A stretch of DNA of 52,801 bases from Campylobacterales bacterium (GCA_016938175.1 JAFGVE010000012.1:1-52801), one strand, 5' to 3'. Counted from the stretch's first letter, positions 25,411 to 33,587 are shown. The notes: generated by a model from the sequence alone, not told the origin. Numbers and translations are program-made.

Positions 25411-27543
25411 ATGCAAGAGTGTGTTAAAACACGCTCTTCCATAACCGACATTACCGTCTTAAATGATGGAAACCTAGCTTTTTGTACTGAGTTTCATGGT
25501 GCAAAGCTCCTCAATACTCAGGAGTGTAGACTCTCTAAAAATCTCTCTATAGAACATTTAGGTCACAAAACGACCGCCAAAGCATTTTCAAAAGAACATA
25601 AATTACTCGCCTTTGCCAACGACACAACAATTTATATAATTAACCTGCAAAATAAAACACTTTTACAGTGTATAAAAACAAATGACGGCTCCATAGAAGT
25701 ACTCTCTTTTGTACCTAACTCACCCTATCTTATAGCCGGTACAAAAGACGGTCGTGTAACCCAGTTTAGATATGATGGAAAGTCACAACTCTCACGTTTA
25801 TGCTCCTTTCCAGCAAAACGGGAAAGCAGCTACAGAATCAAAAACAACTATGTAAGTGCTTTAGCATTCCATGGAAACTATATGGCAGCAAGTGGATACG
25901 GTGGTACTGTTGTTGTCATGAAGATGAATTCATTAGCTGATAAAAGAGTTATTGAAGCTTCAAACCTTCGTGTCACTGCTTTACTCTTTCTAGATAAAGA
26001 GACCATTGTTAGTGGTTCAAAAGATGGTATCGTTCGCATTCATAAACTTTACGGGGATGAAAAGCCTCAAACTGTTAATACCCCTTTTACAGATATAAAA
26101 AAAATTGTTTTAATGCCAAATGAAAATTTTTTACTGGTACAGGGGGATTCAAAAAAACTTCTTCTTATCAACTTACATACTGCTAAAGTAGCAAGCAACT
26201 CCTATCTGAGTTTTAAAGACTCCATCAGCGATATAACACTTAGCGACAGAGGAATGCTCTTTATAGCTCTAGAGAATAGAGTGCTTTATAAATTTGAATT
26301 TCCAAAGGTTGAAGAACTCACAAATGCTCTACTTGAGGATAAAATAGAAGATGCTTTTATACTTGTTGACCAAGATCCAATGCTTCAAGGAACACGAGAG
26401 CACAAACGTCTTGAAGTACTTTATGAAAAGCTTTATACACAAGCTATTAACTCTCTTATTCATTCACAAAAAAATGAAGCATATTCGCTTATGGAAAGAT
26501 TTTTAAAAGTGACAAGCAAAAAAGATGAAGTTGCTGCCATCTTTAAAGATTTTGAAAACTATCCACGTTTTAAACTGCTTGTTGCACAAAAAAAATTTCC
26601 ACTCGCTTATGTTATGAGTGAAAAATTTCCAGCACTGCAAAGAACACTTCAATTCAAGAAAATGGAAGAAACTTTCAAAGATGCTTTTACATTTGCTCAA
26701 AAACAGATACTTATAGGTCGTCGGGATATTGCTGAAGACATTCTGCTTCCTTACGCAGCAGTTGTGTCTAAAAAGACCATTATTAATCTACTTCTCAAAG
26801 AGAACCGTGATTTTTTAGAGTTTATAAAAGCAATTAATGAAAAAAACTATTTTCTCATAGAGAGACTCCTTAAAAAGAATGAACACTTTGCACAGATACC
26901 AAACTACATAACACTACGAAGTTCTCAAAAAAATTCTCTTAATAACATCGCACAACTTATTAATCAATCTAAACTAACAGAGGCACTAAACGCTATAAAA
27001 GAGTTACAAGACACTCCTGCAATACAAGCAGAACTTAAAGAGTTTTACAGAGTAATTAAACTTGTTGAAAAGTTAAAAGAGAGTTACGAAGCAAGAGACT
27101 TTACGCACTGCTATGAACTTATAGATGAACACTACAAACTCAATGAAATCGGACTGAGTGTTCTTCTAGAGAGACACTGGGCGAAACTGATGCAAGAGTG
27201 TGAGTCATTTGCTCTAAAGGGTGATATTAAAAGTATAAAAGAGAGACTTGGAGTACTTATAGGCATTAAAACAAGAGTTGGAAAAGTAGGGGATTTATTA
27301 CGTGTGAGTTTTCACTCAAAAATAAAAATTCTACTGGCAAAAAGAAGTTTTGTAAGTGCAGAAAATATTATCTACTCCTACATAGACATTTTTGGTTCGG
27401 ACAGTGAAATTCGCTCACTTATGCGTATCTATGAAAAACTAACCAACAAAAAACTCGCTTTTAGTCATGAACAAGAACGTGTACTTCCTAGAGATGCTTG
27501 GATTCACTCACCTCTTATTATGACTCCATCAAACTTACAATAG
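25411..27543 (+). CDS. WD40-like beta-propeller protein with a long helical C-terminus
   Basis: 710 residues. The first 300 or so form repeated four-strand blades (for example VSGSKDGIVRIHKLYGD, IAGTKDGRVTQFRYDG, AASGYGGTVVVMKM), consistent with a WD40/YVTN-like propeller. Residues 300-690 are helical and charged, resembling solenoid repeats, with many EAL and LLKKNE segments. There is no signal peptide or membrane helix, so a cytoplasmic scaffold is likely. ATG at 25411 is preceded directly by GAGAGG, slightly close; TTG at 25396 is an alternative. The 3' end overlaps the convergent fliI by 26 bases. The function is unknown. Confidence 0.8.
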   Translation: MQECVKTRSSITDITVLNDGNLAFCTEFHGAKLLNTQECRLSKNLSIEHLGHKTTAKAFSKEHKLLAFANDTTIYIINLQNKTLLQCIKTNDGSIEVLSFVPNSPYLIAGTKDGRVTQFRYDGKSQLSRLCSFPAKRESSYRIKNNYVSALAFHGNYMAASGYGGTVVVMKMNSLADKRVIEASNLRVTALLFLDKETIVSGSKDGIVRIHKLYGDEKPQTVNTPFTDIKKIVLMPNENFLLVQGDSKKLLLINLHTAKVASNSYLSFKDSISDITLSDRGMLFIALENRVLYKFEFPKVEELTNALLEDKIEDAFILVDQDPMLQGTREHKRLEVLYEKLYTQAINSLIHSQKNEAYSLMERFLKVTSKKDEVAAIFKDFENYPRFKLLVAQKKFPLAYVMSEKFPALQRTLQFKKMEETFKDAFTFAQKQILIGRRDIAEDILLPYAAVVSKKTIINLLLKENRDFLEFIKAINEKNYFLIERLLKKNEHFAQIPNYITLRSSQKNSLNNIAQLINQSKLTEALNAIKELQDTPAIQAELKEFYRVIKLVEKLKESYEARDFTHCYELIDEHYKLNEIGLSVLLERHWAKLMQECESFALKGDIKSIKERLGVLIGIKTRVGKVGDLLRVSFHSKIKILLAKRSFVSAENIIYSYIDIFGSDSEIRSLMRIYEKLTNKKLAFSHEQERVLPRDAWIHSPLIMTPSNLQ

Positions 27544-28825
27544 ACTCCTGCGTCTCTGTAAAACTGCACACCTCTTTTGCATCTTGTGTAATGAACTCCT
27601 CCATAGCCTCTTTTTTTACTATAGCTTCATCAAGTTCTTTATCACTTCCCTTTGTATATGCACCAATCCGAATAAGTGTCTCATTCTCTTTTAGCAGAGT
27701 GTAAAGCCTGCGAAATTTCATTACAGCCTTTTTATGCTCTAGTGGGATAATATCTCCCATGACACGAGAAGCTGAGTTTAGAATATGCACTGGTGGGTAA
27801 ATTCCAAAATCTGTCATTTCACGTGAGAGGACAATGTGACCGTCTAAGATAGAACGGGATTGATCTGCAATAGGATCACTCATGTCATCACCTTCAATCA
27901 ATACAGTAAAAAAAGCAGTGATAGAGCCTTTACCCTCTTCTTTACCAGCTCTCTCCATAAGTTGAGGCAGAAGTGTTAGAGAAGACGGTGGATACCCTTT
28001 AGATGTAGGAGGTTCACCAAGTGCCAACCCTATCTCACGTTGCGCCATAGCAAAACGTGTCACAGAGTCCATTATAAAAAGTACGTCTTGACCTCTCTCT
28101 TTAAAGTACTCTGCAACACTCATTGCAGCAAAAGCACCATATTTACGCATTAGAGGAGAATCATCAGAAGTGGCAACTACAATTACTGTATTTGTTAAAT
28201 CGCCACCAAGATTCTTTTCTATGAACTCCGGAACCTCACGCCCCCTCTCCCCAATAAGAGCAACAACTTTTATAGGTGCATCGGCTCCACGTACTATCAT
28301 GCCCATAAGTGTTGATTTTCCAACACCGCTTCCCGCAAAAATACCGAGCTTCTGCCCTTTACCGCAAGTTAGAAGTCCGTCAATAGACTTTACACCTACA
28401 CTAAAAATCTCATCTATCATTCCACGTTTCATAGCCTCTATAGGTGCTTTTATAATAGGGGCAAGTCTCGTTTGTGTGATAGCTCCTCTAGAGTCAATAG
28501 GTCGCATAAAAGGGTCAACAACACGTCCAAGCAGAGCGTCACCTACGGGAATATTTAGACCTTCGGAGTCTAAAAAAACTCTGTCTCCAGAACGAAATCC
28601 CTCAACAAAACTAAATGGAGTAATATAAAAAAGGTCACCATCTATTTCTGTAACCATACCCACAGTCTCTAACTCACTCTCATTTGAGATGACTTTGACC
28701 ATATCACTGATACTTACTTTAAGTCCACGTGCAGTAATGAGGGTAGCATTTATTTTAACGACTTCGCCAAAGGCGACGGAGTAGTTTTGTGCTGAGAGTC
28801 GCTCTTTGAGAGATGCAAATGGCAT
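27518..28825 (-). CDS. fliI: Flagellar type III export ATPase FliI
   Basis: 435 residues of the F1-beta/FliI family. Walker A is GIFAGSGVGKSTLMG (about 161-175), the Walker B strand is DVLFIMDSVTRFAMAQREIGLALGEPPTSKGYPPS, and GERGREVPEF and ILNSASRVM are FliI-type. It powers export of flagellar components at the cytoplasmic side of the basal body. It starts 3 bases after the folE stop and is probably co-transcribed with it; no other export gene is adjacent, as is usual for the scattered flagellar genes of Campylobacterota. Confidence 0.93.
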   Translation of the reverse strand: MPFASLKERLSAQNYSVAFGEVVKINATLITARGLKVSISDMVKVISNESELETVGMVTEIDGDLFYITPFSFVEGFRSGDRVFLDSEGLNIPVGDALLGRVVDPFMRPIDSRGAITQTRLAPIIKAPIEAMKRGMIDEIFSVGVKSIDGLLTCGKGQKLGIFAGSGVGKSTLMGMIVRGADAPIKVVALIGERGREVPEFIEKNLGGDLTNTVIVVATSDDSPLMRKYGAFAAMSVAEYFKERGQDVLFIMDSVTRFAMAQREIGLALGEPPTSKGYPPSSLTLLPQLMERAGKEEGKGSITAFFTVLIEGDDMSDPIADQSRSILDGHIVLSREMTDFGIYPPVHILNSASRVMGDIIPLEHKKAVMKFRRLYTLLKENETLIRIGAYTKGSDKELDEAIVKKEAMEEFITQDAKEVCSFTETQESIVSLMES

Positions 28826-28828
28826 AGT

Positions 28829-29413
28829 TTAGTATCTAGAACCTGCTGGAGAGTTTATAAGCGAGAAAAATTCGGCACGTGTCTTCTCATCTTTTTTAAA
28901 GAGCCCTCGAAGTGCTGAAGAGGTAGTTGTTGAGTTAATCTTCTCCACACCACGCATCTCCATACACATATGACGTGCCTGAATGACAACTGCTACGCCT
29001 TTTGGTGCGATAGTATCCATAATCGCATCCGCTATCTGCTCTGTTAACTGCTCTTGAATCTGCATACGACGTGCAAAAACATTCACTACGCGAGGAATTT
29101 TAGAGAGTCCTACAACCTTACCATTTGGAATATATGCAACATGTACACGTCCAATTATTGGTAACAGATGGTGTTCACAAGTTGAGTAAAACTCTATATC
29201 TTTAATAAGTACCATCTCATCATTTGATGTTGTAAAAAGTGCTTTTGAAAGTATCTCTTTTGGATCTTCTTTATACCCTCCATAGATAAACTCATAAGCT
29301 TTTCTAACACGTTTAGGGGTCTCCAAAAGACCTTCACGAGTTGGATCTTCACCAACGTGAAGCATCATAGTTTTTACAGCATCTTCAAATGTTTTGTTTT
29401 CATTTTCTGACAT
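28829..29413 (-). CDS. folE: GTP cyclohydrolase I (FolE, zinc type)
   Basis: 194 residues. [31 protein letters not shown] carries the zinc ligands Cys and His, and the third ligand is the Cys in [10 protein letters not shown]. It makes dihydroneopterin triphosphate from GTP for folate or, in other bacteria, queuosine. It is the canonical zinc-dependent type I, not the zinc-independent FolE2. ATG at 29413 follows AAGGAAT. It lies 66 bases downstream of the Fur-family gene in the same orientation, so it may share its transcript. Confidence 0.95.
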   Translation of the reverse strand: MSENENKTFEDAVKTMMLHVGEDPTREGLLETPKRVRKAYEFIYGGYKEDPKEILSKALFTTSNDEMVLIKDIEFYSTCEHHLLPIIGRVHVAYIPNGKVVGLSKIPRVVNVFARRMQIQEQLTEQIADAIMDTIAPKGVAVVIQARHMCMEMRGVEKINSTTTSSALRGLFKKDEKTRAEFFSLINSPAGSRY

Positions 29414-29479
29414 CAAAATTCCTTGGAAATTTTATTCTTAATAGAGTAGCAATATTTTGCTGAAAAGAGTGACTATATT

Positions 29480-29902
29480 TTACGATAGACACGATTCACA
29501 AATACCACTTAAAGTGATATTTATAGATAAAACCTTATGTTTTTTTGCCATATTAGAAAAGTAAAGAGCATCATCAAACTCCAATGCACCTAAACAAAAG
29601 AGGGTACCACACTTCTCACACGAAAAGTGTGGATGTGCTTTGGTATTTTTGTTTATGTACTCATAAAGTTTTGTACTCTCTTTGCCTAAAAACTCTTGCA
29701 CAATTCCTTTTTGCTGGAACTGCTCAAGCGTTCTGTATACCGTTACTAAATTTACGGGAGTAACTTTTTGAGACTCTTTATGAAGGGAGTTTACATCCAT
29801 AGGCTTATGCACTTTTTTGAGAATCTCAAGTAGTACACCTTTTGCCCGAGTGTTTTTAATGCCTTTGTCTCTAAGCTCTTCTTTTACTGTTTCACTAATC
29901 AT
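29480..29902 (-). CDS. Fur-family metal regulator, probably Zur
   Basis: 140 residues. Winged-helix recognition helix NLVTVYRTLEQFQQKGIV (51-68), then AHPHFSCEKCG with His90, His92 and Cys95/Cys98, and a second pair Cys135/Cys138 at the C-terminus (GICESC). The two CXXC pairs form the structural zinc site of Fur proteins. Zur is favoured over Fur or PerR by the neighbours (RibA-like and COG0523/DksA genes) and by the Zur-box-like palindrome upstream of this operon. ATG at 29902 lies 17 bases after the stop of the RibA-like gene; a longer frame from 29923 is less likely. The metal specificity is inferred. Confidence 0.8.
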   Translation of the reverse strand: MISETVKEELRDKGIKNTRAKGVLLEILKKVHKPMDVNSLHKESQKVTPVNLVTVYRTLEQFQQKGIVQEFLGKESTKLYEYINKNTKAHPHFSCEKCGTLFCLGALEFDDALYFSNMAKKHKVLSINITLSGICESCLS

Positions 29903-29919
29903 CTTGCAATTATAACCAA

Positions 29920-30507
29920 TCAATATCTAACACCGCTTGCATCACAATCAAAAGAGATAACACTTGCCCATTCTAGAAGTTTTATCCCTTCCCTTTGAAC
30001 ATGTAAGGCTATTCCGGGGTCACTTGAAATTAAACGGAGTTTTTTTACATTTAAGTAATGCAAAATATTTGCAATTAAATCATAGCTACTTTTTATACCT
30101 TTAAGGCTCTTTTTGTGGAAATACTCATCACTATTACGCTGTTCACTATGAAATGGACGAGCCTCAATTTTAAGCAGACACTCTTCTATATCTTGTGAAA
30201 ATTTAGAGTAGTAAATAATAAAACCTTGCTCTTTTAAAATCATCTTTAGCGCTGTATCTAGCTGATTATTACAGCCGCATAAACCCTCTTTTTCACCATG
30301 TTCATAATGCTTGTTTTCATAAATATAGCCTATAGTTTCTTCAAAATTTTGTAAATTATTACTTAGAAACACAAGATACTCATACTCATCATATTTGTAA
30401 GCTTGTGCTTTGCATGGACCATACTTCGTAAATATCTTTTTAGATGTTGAAACCTCGATTTTCTTTGTACTGTTTAGTAGAGAAACAACTCTTTGCAAAA
30501 CTCCCAT
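29920..30507 (-). CDS. Degenerate GTP cyclohydrolase II (RibA)-like protein
   Basis: 195 residues, the same length as RibA. By eye it aligns along its whole length: TKYGPCKAQAY (27-37) with the RibA start, GLCGCNNQLDTALKMI (75-90) with the zinc-site LRCDCGxQLxAAL, then IEARPFH (114-120), and DLIANILHYLNVKKLRLISSDP (143-164) with DMxKLLGVxxVRLLTNNP. Cys77 and Cys79 match two zinc ligands; the third (Cys in HSECLTGD) is replaced by HYEHGEKEG with a shorter loop. The RQEGRGIGL catalytic segment is absent. It is therefore probably not a working cyclohydrolase. It heads the operon with the Fur-family gene, under the palindromic operator. Confidence 0.6.
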   Translation of the reverse strand: MGVLQRVVSLLNSTKKIEVSTSKKIFTKYGPCKAQAYKYDEYEYLVFLSNNLQNFEETIGYIYENKHYEHGEKEGLCGCNNQLDTALKMILKEQGFIIYYSKFSQDIEECLLKIEARPFHSEQRNSDEYFHKKSLKGIKSSYDLIANILHYLNVKKLRLISSDPGIALHVQREGIKLLEWASVISFDCDASGVRY

Positions 30508-30543
30508 TTTTGACTCCTTCGTATAAGTTTTTAATCTTTCAAA

Positions 30544-30549
30544 AGTATA
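30544..30549 (-). promoter_or_regulatory. -10 box of the RibA-like/Fur operon
   Basis: On the minus strand TATACT lies 17 bp from TTTGCA (30572-30567), a plausible -35 that is itself part of the palindromic operator. The ribosome binding site AAGGAG follows before the GTG-free ATG at 30507. Confidence 0.55.
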
Positions 30550-30562
30550 ACATTTAAAATAT

Positions 30563-30585
30563 TAAATGCAAACTATTTGCATTTA
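30563..30585. promoter_or_regulatory. Perfect 23-bp palindromic operator, Zur-box-like
   Basis: The arms TAAATGCAAA and TTTGCATTTA flank a 3-base centre CTA (30573-30575). The AAATG...CATTT ends have the same 23-bp register as the E. coli-type Zur box (known consensus with AAATG at positions 2-6 and CATTT at 18-22). It covers the -35 regions of both divergent promoters, so binding of one regulator would shut both transcripts. The Fur-family protein encoded in the minus-strand operon is the obvious candidate. Confidence 0.75.
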
Positions 30586-30588
30586 TGG

Positions 30589-30594
30589 TATACT
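30589..30594 (+). promoter_or_regulatory. -10 box of the COG0523/DksA operon
   Basis: TATACT, mirroring the TATACT of the opposite promoter, lies 24 bases before the ATG and directly downstream of the palindrome. No separate -35 is visible. Confidence 0.5.
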
Positions 30595-30617
30595 TCCAAA
30601 CAAAAAAAGGAGTTACC

Positions 30618-31646
30618 ATGATTCACTCATACATAATCACAGGTTTTTTAGGCGTTGGAAAGAGTTCACTACTGACAAATACAATTAAAAACCACTTCCA
30701 AAATAAGCAAATTGCACTCATAGTCAACGAATTTGGAGAAATTGGAGTTGACCAAAATATACTGAAAAATGTTCATAGCGACGTCATTGAAATATCTGAA
30801 GGGTGTATATGCTGTACTATGGCACAAGAGTTTGAGAGTGGAGTTATTGAAATTATCAATAAGTATAACCCTGATATTATATTTGTAGAGACATCAGGAG
30901 CCGCGGAACCTTTTCCAGTTTTCATGTCTCTACAAAACCTAGGTATAGCTGTCGATGGAGTTATCTGTGTTACGGATGTTAAAAACTATACAGCATACAT
31001 TGACAATCCTACAGCAAAATACCAAATTGGTGGATCAAATATACTTGTTCTAAACAAAACAGACCTTGTTAGTGAAGAGGAGTTAGCAGATGCAAAAAAA
31101 GAGATTATCGCTTATAAAGAGAGTCACGATATTAAAAATACACTAACAGGCCAAAAAGTTTTTAATAACTATTTTATCCATACTGCACAACAAGGAGTGG
31201 TTGGACAAGAGGTATTTGAAGGAAGCTATACTCTTTCAGAAATTGCAGATCTTGCAAATATACAACAGAATCATGATCATGCTCATGATCTCATTGAGAG
31301 ACAAGCTGCAAAAATTGAAGCAGGCATAGCGTTTGCAGATTTAGAGTCCCTACTAAATACTCTACCAAAAAATATTTACAGAGTAAAAGGTATGGTTAAA
31401 GTAAAAGATGTACCAACACCACTCATTGTAAACTACTCTTTTGGCAATGTCTCCTATGATGAACTTCTTGAGTATGATAATGACTCCATACTGGTTTTTA
31501 TAGGCGAAGATATAGATAAAGGAATCACAGAACTTCAACAGAGATTTTCATTTTGCCACTTTCCAGAGAGTGCACATTCTCCACATGAACACACGCATGA
31601 GCATGAACATCATCATCACCACTTTCATGACCATGAATCATGCTAA
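30618..31646 (+). CDS. COG0523 (CobW/YjiA/ZigA) family GTPase, putative zinc chaperone
   Basis: 342 residues. G3E GTPase motifs: Walker A GFLGVGKS (9-16), ETSG (91-94), NKTD (146-149). The family metal motif CICC is at 63-66. A short His cluster NHDHAHDL (about 217-224) and a long His-rich tail (about 316-341, with HEHEHHHHHF) are further metal ligands. Members deliver zinc or cobalt to client proteins when metal is short. The dksA-like gene follows after 11 bases and the Zur-like operator lies upstream, which supports zinc. ATG at 30618 follows AAAAAAAGGAG; a longer upstream frame runs through the promoter. The client protein is unknown. Confidence 0.88.
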   Translation: MIHSYIITGFLGVGKSSLLTNTIKNHFQNKQIALIVNEFGEIGVDQNILKNVHSDVIEISEGCICCTMAQEFESGVIEIINKYNPDIIFVETSGAAEPFPVFMSLQNLGIAVDGVICVTDVKNYTAYIDNPTAKYQIGGSNILVLNKTDLVSEEELADAKKEIIAYKESHDIKNTLTGQKVFNNYFIHTAQQGVVGQEVFEGSYTLSEIADLANIQQNHDHAHDLIERQAAKIEAGIAFADLESLLNTLPKNIYRVKGMVKVKDVPTPLIVNYSFGNVSYDELLEYDNDSILVFIGEDIDKGITELQQRFSFCHFPESAHSPHEHTHEHEHHHHHFHDHESC

Positions 31647-31657
31647 AAGGAGAGAAG

Positions 31658-32005
31658 ATGCAAAAAAGCGAGTTAATATTTTTTAAAAGCCTACTGGAGA
31701 GCAGGAGAAAAGAGATTCTCAAAAGTATACATACGGTACAAAAAGAGCTCATTGAACTTGGAACATGTGAACTAAACGATGAGGGTGATTACGCTAGTAC
31801 AGGTGAACACCTTCAAATAGATACACAACTTATTCTCAAACAACAGCAAGAACTTAAAGAGATAGACCACTCACTGGGAAAACTCTCACGTGGAGAGTAT
31901 GGAAGTTGTGAAATGTGTGACGATGACATAGGCTTTCAACGCCTAAAAGTCAAACCACAGGCACTCTATTGTATCCACTGTAGAGCGATTGCAGAGAAGG
32001 CTTGA
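31658..32005 (+). CDS. DksA/TraR family zinc-finger protein
   Basis: 115 residues. An N-terminal coiled coil has the tip motif DEGDYA (41-46), matching the DXXDXA pattern needed in DksA for action on RNA polymerase. A four-Cys zinc finger follows (Cys84, Cys87, Cys105, Cys108). It would bind the secondary channel of RNA polymerase and alter stringent or zinc responses. Zur-controlled DksA paralogs elsewhere usually lose finger Cys residues; this one keeps all four, which is odd for a zinc-sparing copy. ATG at 31658 follows AAAGGAGAG. Confidence 0.85.
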   Translation: MQKSELIFFKSLLESRRKEILKSIHTVQKELIELGTCELNDEGDYASTGEHLQIDTQLILKQQQELKEIDHSLGKLSRGEYGSCEMCDDDIGFQRLKVKPQALYCIHCRAIAEKA

Positions 32006-32404
32006 TTAGTAGATAAAATTTATTCCAAGTGCAAAAGTATCATACGAACCTTTTAAAGCCTCAACTGAGGCATAATTTGCATTTAAAAAGAGTCTCTCAT
32101 CAATAATATGTGCATAATGAAGAGAGTGCCCTCTTCCCTCCTCATTATCTTCCGTGTAAATATATCTAATATTTGCACTCTCAAAAATAGGCATTGTAAG
32201 AGAGCGCTCAACACCTAAATACTCACCCGTAGCTACACGTTTGTTATCTTCATAAAGACCTGTTACATTAAGGTATCCATATGTAAACTCATACTCAAGA
32301 GGCACCATCACAGAAAAACGCTCCCCCAAAGTTATTTCCGCAGGAGTATACTTTGCAATCTCAGCCCCACGGTTAGTCTCTGTAATATTATTGACAATAA
32401 CCAA
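32006..32404 (-). CDS. Outer-membrane beta-barrel-like fragment or small protein of unknown function
   Basis: 132 residues from a TTG start 4 bases after the preceding gene's stop. The sequence alternates polar and hydrophobic residues (for example SVMVPLEYEFTYGYLNVTGLY, ANIRYIYTED, FALGINFIY) and ends in an aromatic residue, typical of a C-terminal beta-barrel strand. It has no signal peptide, although outer-membrane proteins need one, and no upstream frame supplies one. It may be the remnant C-terminal half of a larger barrel, or a cytoplasmic beta protein. The stop codon abuts the stop of the dksA-like gene with no gap. Confidence 0.4.
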   Translation of the reverse strand: MVIVNNITETNRGAEIAKYTPAEITLGERFSVMVPLEYEFTYGYLNVTGLYEDNKRVATGEYLGVERSLTMPIFESANIRYIYTEDNEEGRGHSLHYAHIIDERLFLNANYASVEALKGSYDTFALGINFIY

Positions 32405-32408
32405 AAAT

Positions 32409-33434
32409 TTATACTCTACTCATTATTAGTATCTCTTTAGAAATCTTCTTAGCTTGTCGAATAGCACCTTCTATATAGCCGCCCTCTTCATAAGAGAACT
32501 CAGTAGCACTAAAAAAGACTCTATGAGAATAACTACTCATATCTATACCATACTGCGGATGGGCAGACAATGACTTTGCATCTTCTTGTACTGAAGTGTA
32601 TACTTCTCTTTTCCAATCAACAAGATAGATATTGATAATTTCCTCCTCATCTATGTCGAACAACCGTATCATCTGTTCTTTAACATTTTGTGTAAAATTT
32701 TTCATATCTGCATGTAAATTTACAAAACCAAAAAGTGCAGCACTGTTTGTAGTAGAGGCATCGTGAATCTCTCCAAGTGGACCTATATGTGAAAAAGTAA
32801 AACCACTCAATCCCTTCTCTCTCCAAAATGCGGTTTTAAACTCAATCACACACTTTGCACTATTTCCCATCCAGGTCTGTGTTGCTTTGAGACGAGTAAG
32901 TACACTCTCTTCTAACGAGGGACTAAAGTGTAGTTTGGCGGTTAAACGTGGAGGTAGTGTACTGATAACTATCTCACTCTCATACACCTCTTTGGTTGTT
33001 TTTACCTGCACACACTCTTGTTGTACTTTTATAGCTTCTACAGACTCATTACAGTGTAGTTTTACATCTTGCAGCTTTTCATGTAAAGCGCTAATCAAAG
33101 TACTTAAAGAGCCTTCAACCCGAAAAGAAGGCATGGATGCCGGAGTATCAAAACGTTCTACTCTCCCTTGGACATCGTAAAGTGCATAACCCTTTGTATA
33201 CTGTCTAAAAAGTTGCAAGTCCAGATGCTCAATTAGTGAAAGAACTTCTGTATGATGTGGCCAAACCCACGAAGGTCCCATATCATGACCCTTAATTGAA
33301 AAGATTCTTCCTCCTACTCTTTCACGTGCTTCAAGTATCGTAATATGAAACTCTTCTTGTAAGAGATACGCAAGATAAAGCCCACTGACACCAGCACCTA
33401 CTATGACAAGTCTCTTTTGTTTACTACTTTTCAT
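32409..33434 (-). CDS. FAD-dependent amine oxidase-like protein
   Basis: 341 residues. The FAD-binding N-terminus is RLVIVGAGVSGLYLAYLLQ (about 8-26) followed by ILEARERVGGRI (about 33-44), the amine-oxidase (MAO/phytoene desaturase) signature. GPSWVW near 53-58 and the C-terminal FFSATEFSYEEGGYIEGAIRQA (about 308-329) complete the FAD site. It is shorter than typical MAOs but has both ends. The substrate is unknown. No signal peptide is seen. Confidence 0.8.
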   Translation of the reverse strand: MKSSKQKRLVIVGAGVSGLYLAYLLQEEFHITILEARERVGGRIFSIKGHDMGPSWVWPHHTEVLSLIEHLDLQLFRQYTKGYALYDVQGRVERFDTPASMPSFRVEGSLSTLISALHEKLQDVKLHCNESVEAIKVQQECVQVKTTKEVYESEIVISTLPPRLTAKLHFSPSLEESVLTRLKATQTWMGNSAKCVIEFKTAFWREKGLSGFTFSHIGPLGEIHDASTTNSAALFGFVNLHADMKNFTQNVKEQMIRLFDIDEEEIINIYLVDWKREVYTSVQEDAKSLSAHPQYGIDMSSYSHRVFFSATEFSYEEGGYIEGAIRQAKKISKEILIMSRV

Positions 33435-33467
33435 AACTATTCATCTACCTTAAAATCTCTAATTCGA

Positions 33468-33473
33468 TATAAT
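33468..33473 (+). promoter_or_regulatory. -10 box upstream of the ABC-F leader
   Basis: TATAAT located 34 bases before the leader ATG. It implies a 5' UTR of about 108 bases before the ABC-F start. Confidence 0.45.
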
Positions 33474-33506
33474 ACCATTTATAAAACTTTTACAAAGGGG
33501 ATTGCA

Positions 33507-33524
33507 ATGTGGATATTACACTAA
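33507..33524 (+). CDS. Possible leader peptide MWILH upstream of the ABC-F gene
   Basis: A five-codon frame with a strong AAAGGGG (33494-33500) six bases upstream, stronger than most gene starts in the window. A second mini-frame, MVSKEI (33524-33544), overlaps its stop codon as TAATG. Short translated leaders of this kind regulate antibiotic-resistance ABC-F genes elsewhere. Translation is inferred. Confidence 0.4.
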   Translation: MWILH

Positions 33525-33530
33525 TGGTGT

Positions 33531-33581
33531 CCAAGGAAATTTAACTTTTCAAACCTTGACACAGCTTCGAACGTTTCAAGG
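33531..33581 (+). promoter_or_regulatory. Candidate attenuator controlling the ABC-F ribosome binding site
   Basis: Segment CCTTGA (33554-33559) can pair with TCAAGG (33576-33581), which contains the ABC-F Shine-Dalgarno, or its CCTTG with CAAGG (33532-33536) inside the second mini-frame. The two pairings exclude each other, the logic of translational attenuation. The stems are short (6 and 5 bp), so this needs testing. Confidence 0.35.
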
Positions 33582-33587
33582 ATACAT

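Noticed and set aside
27815..27830. A third parS-like sequence (TTTCACGTGA core) within fliI
   Set aside because: Only the 10-bp core matches; the outer bases differ from the perfect consensus found at the other two sites.
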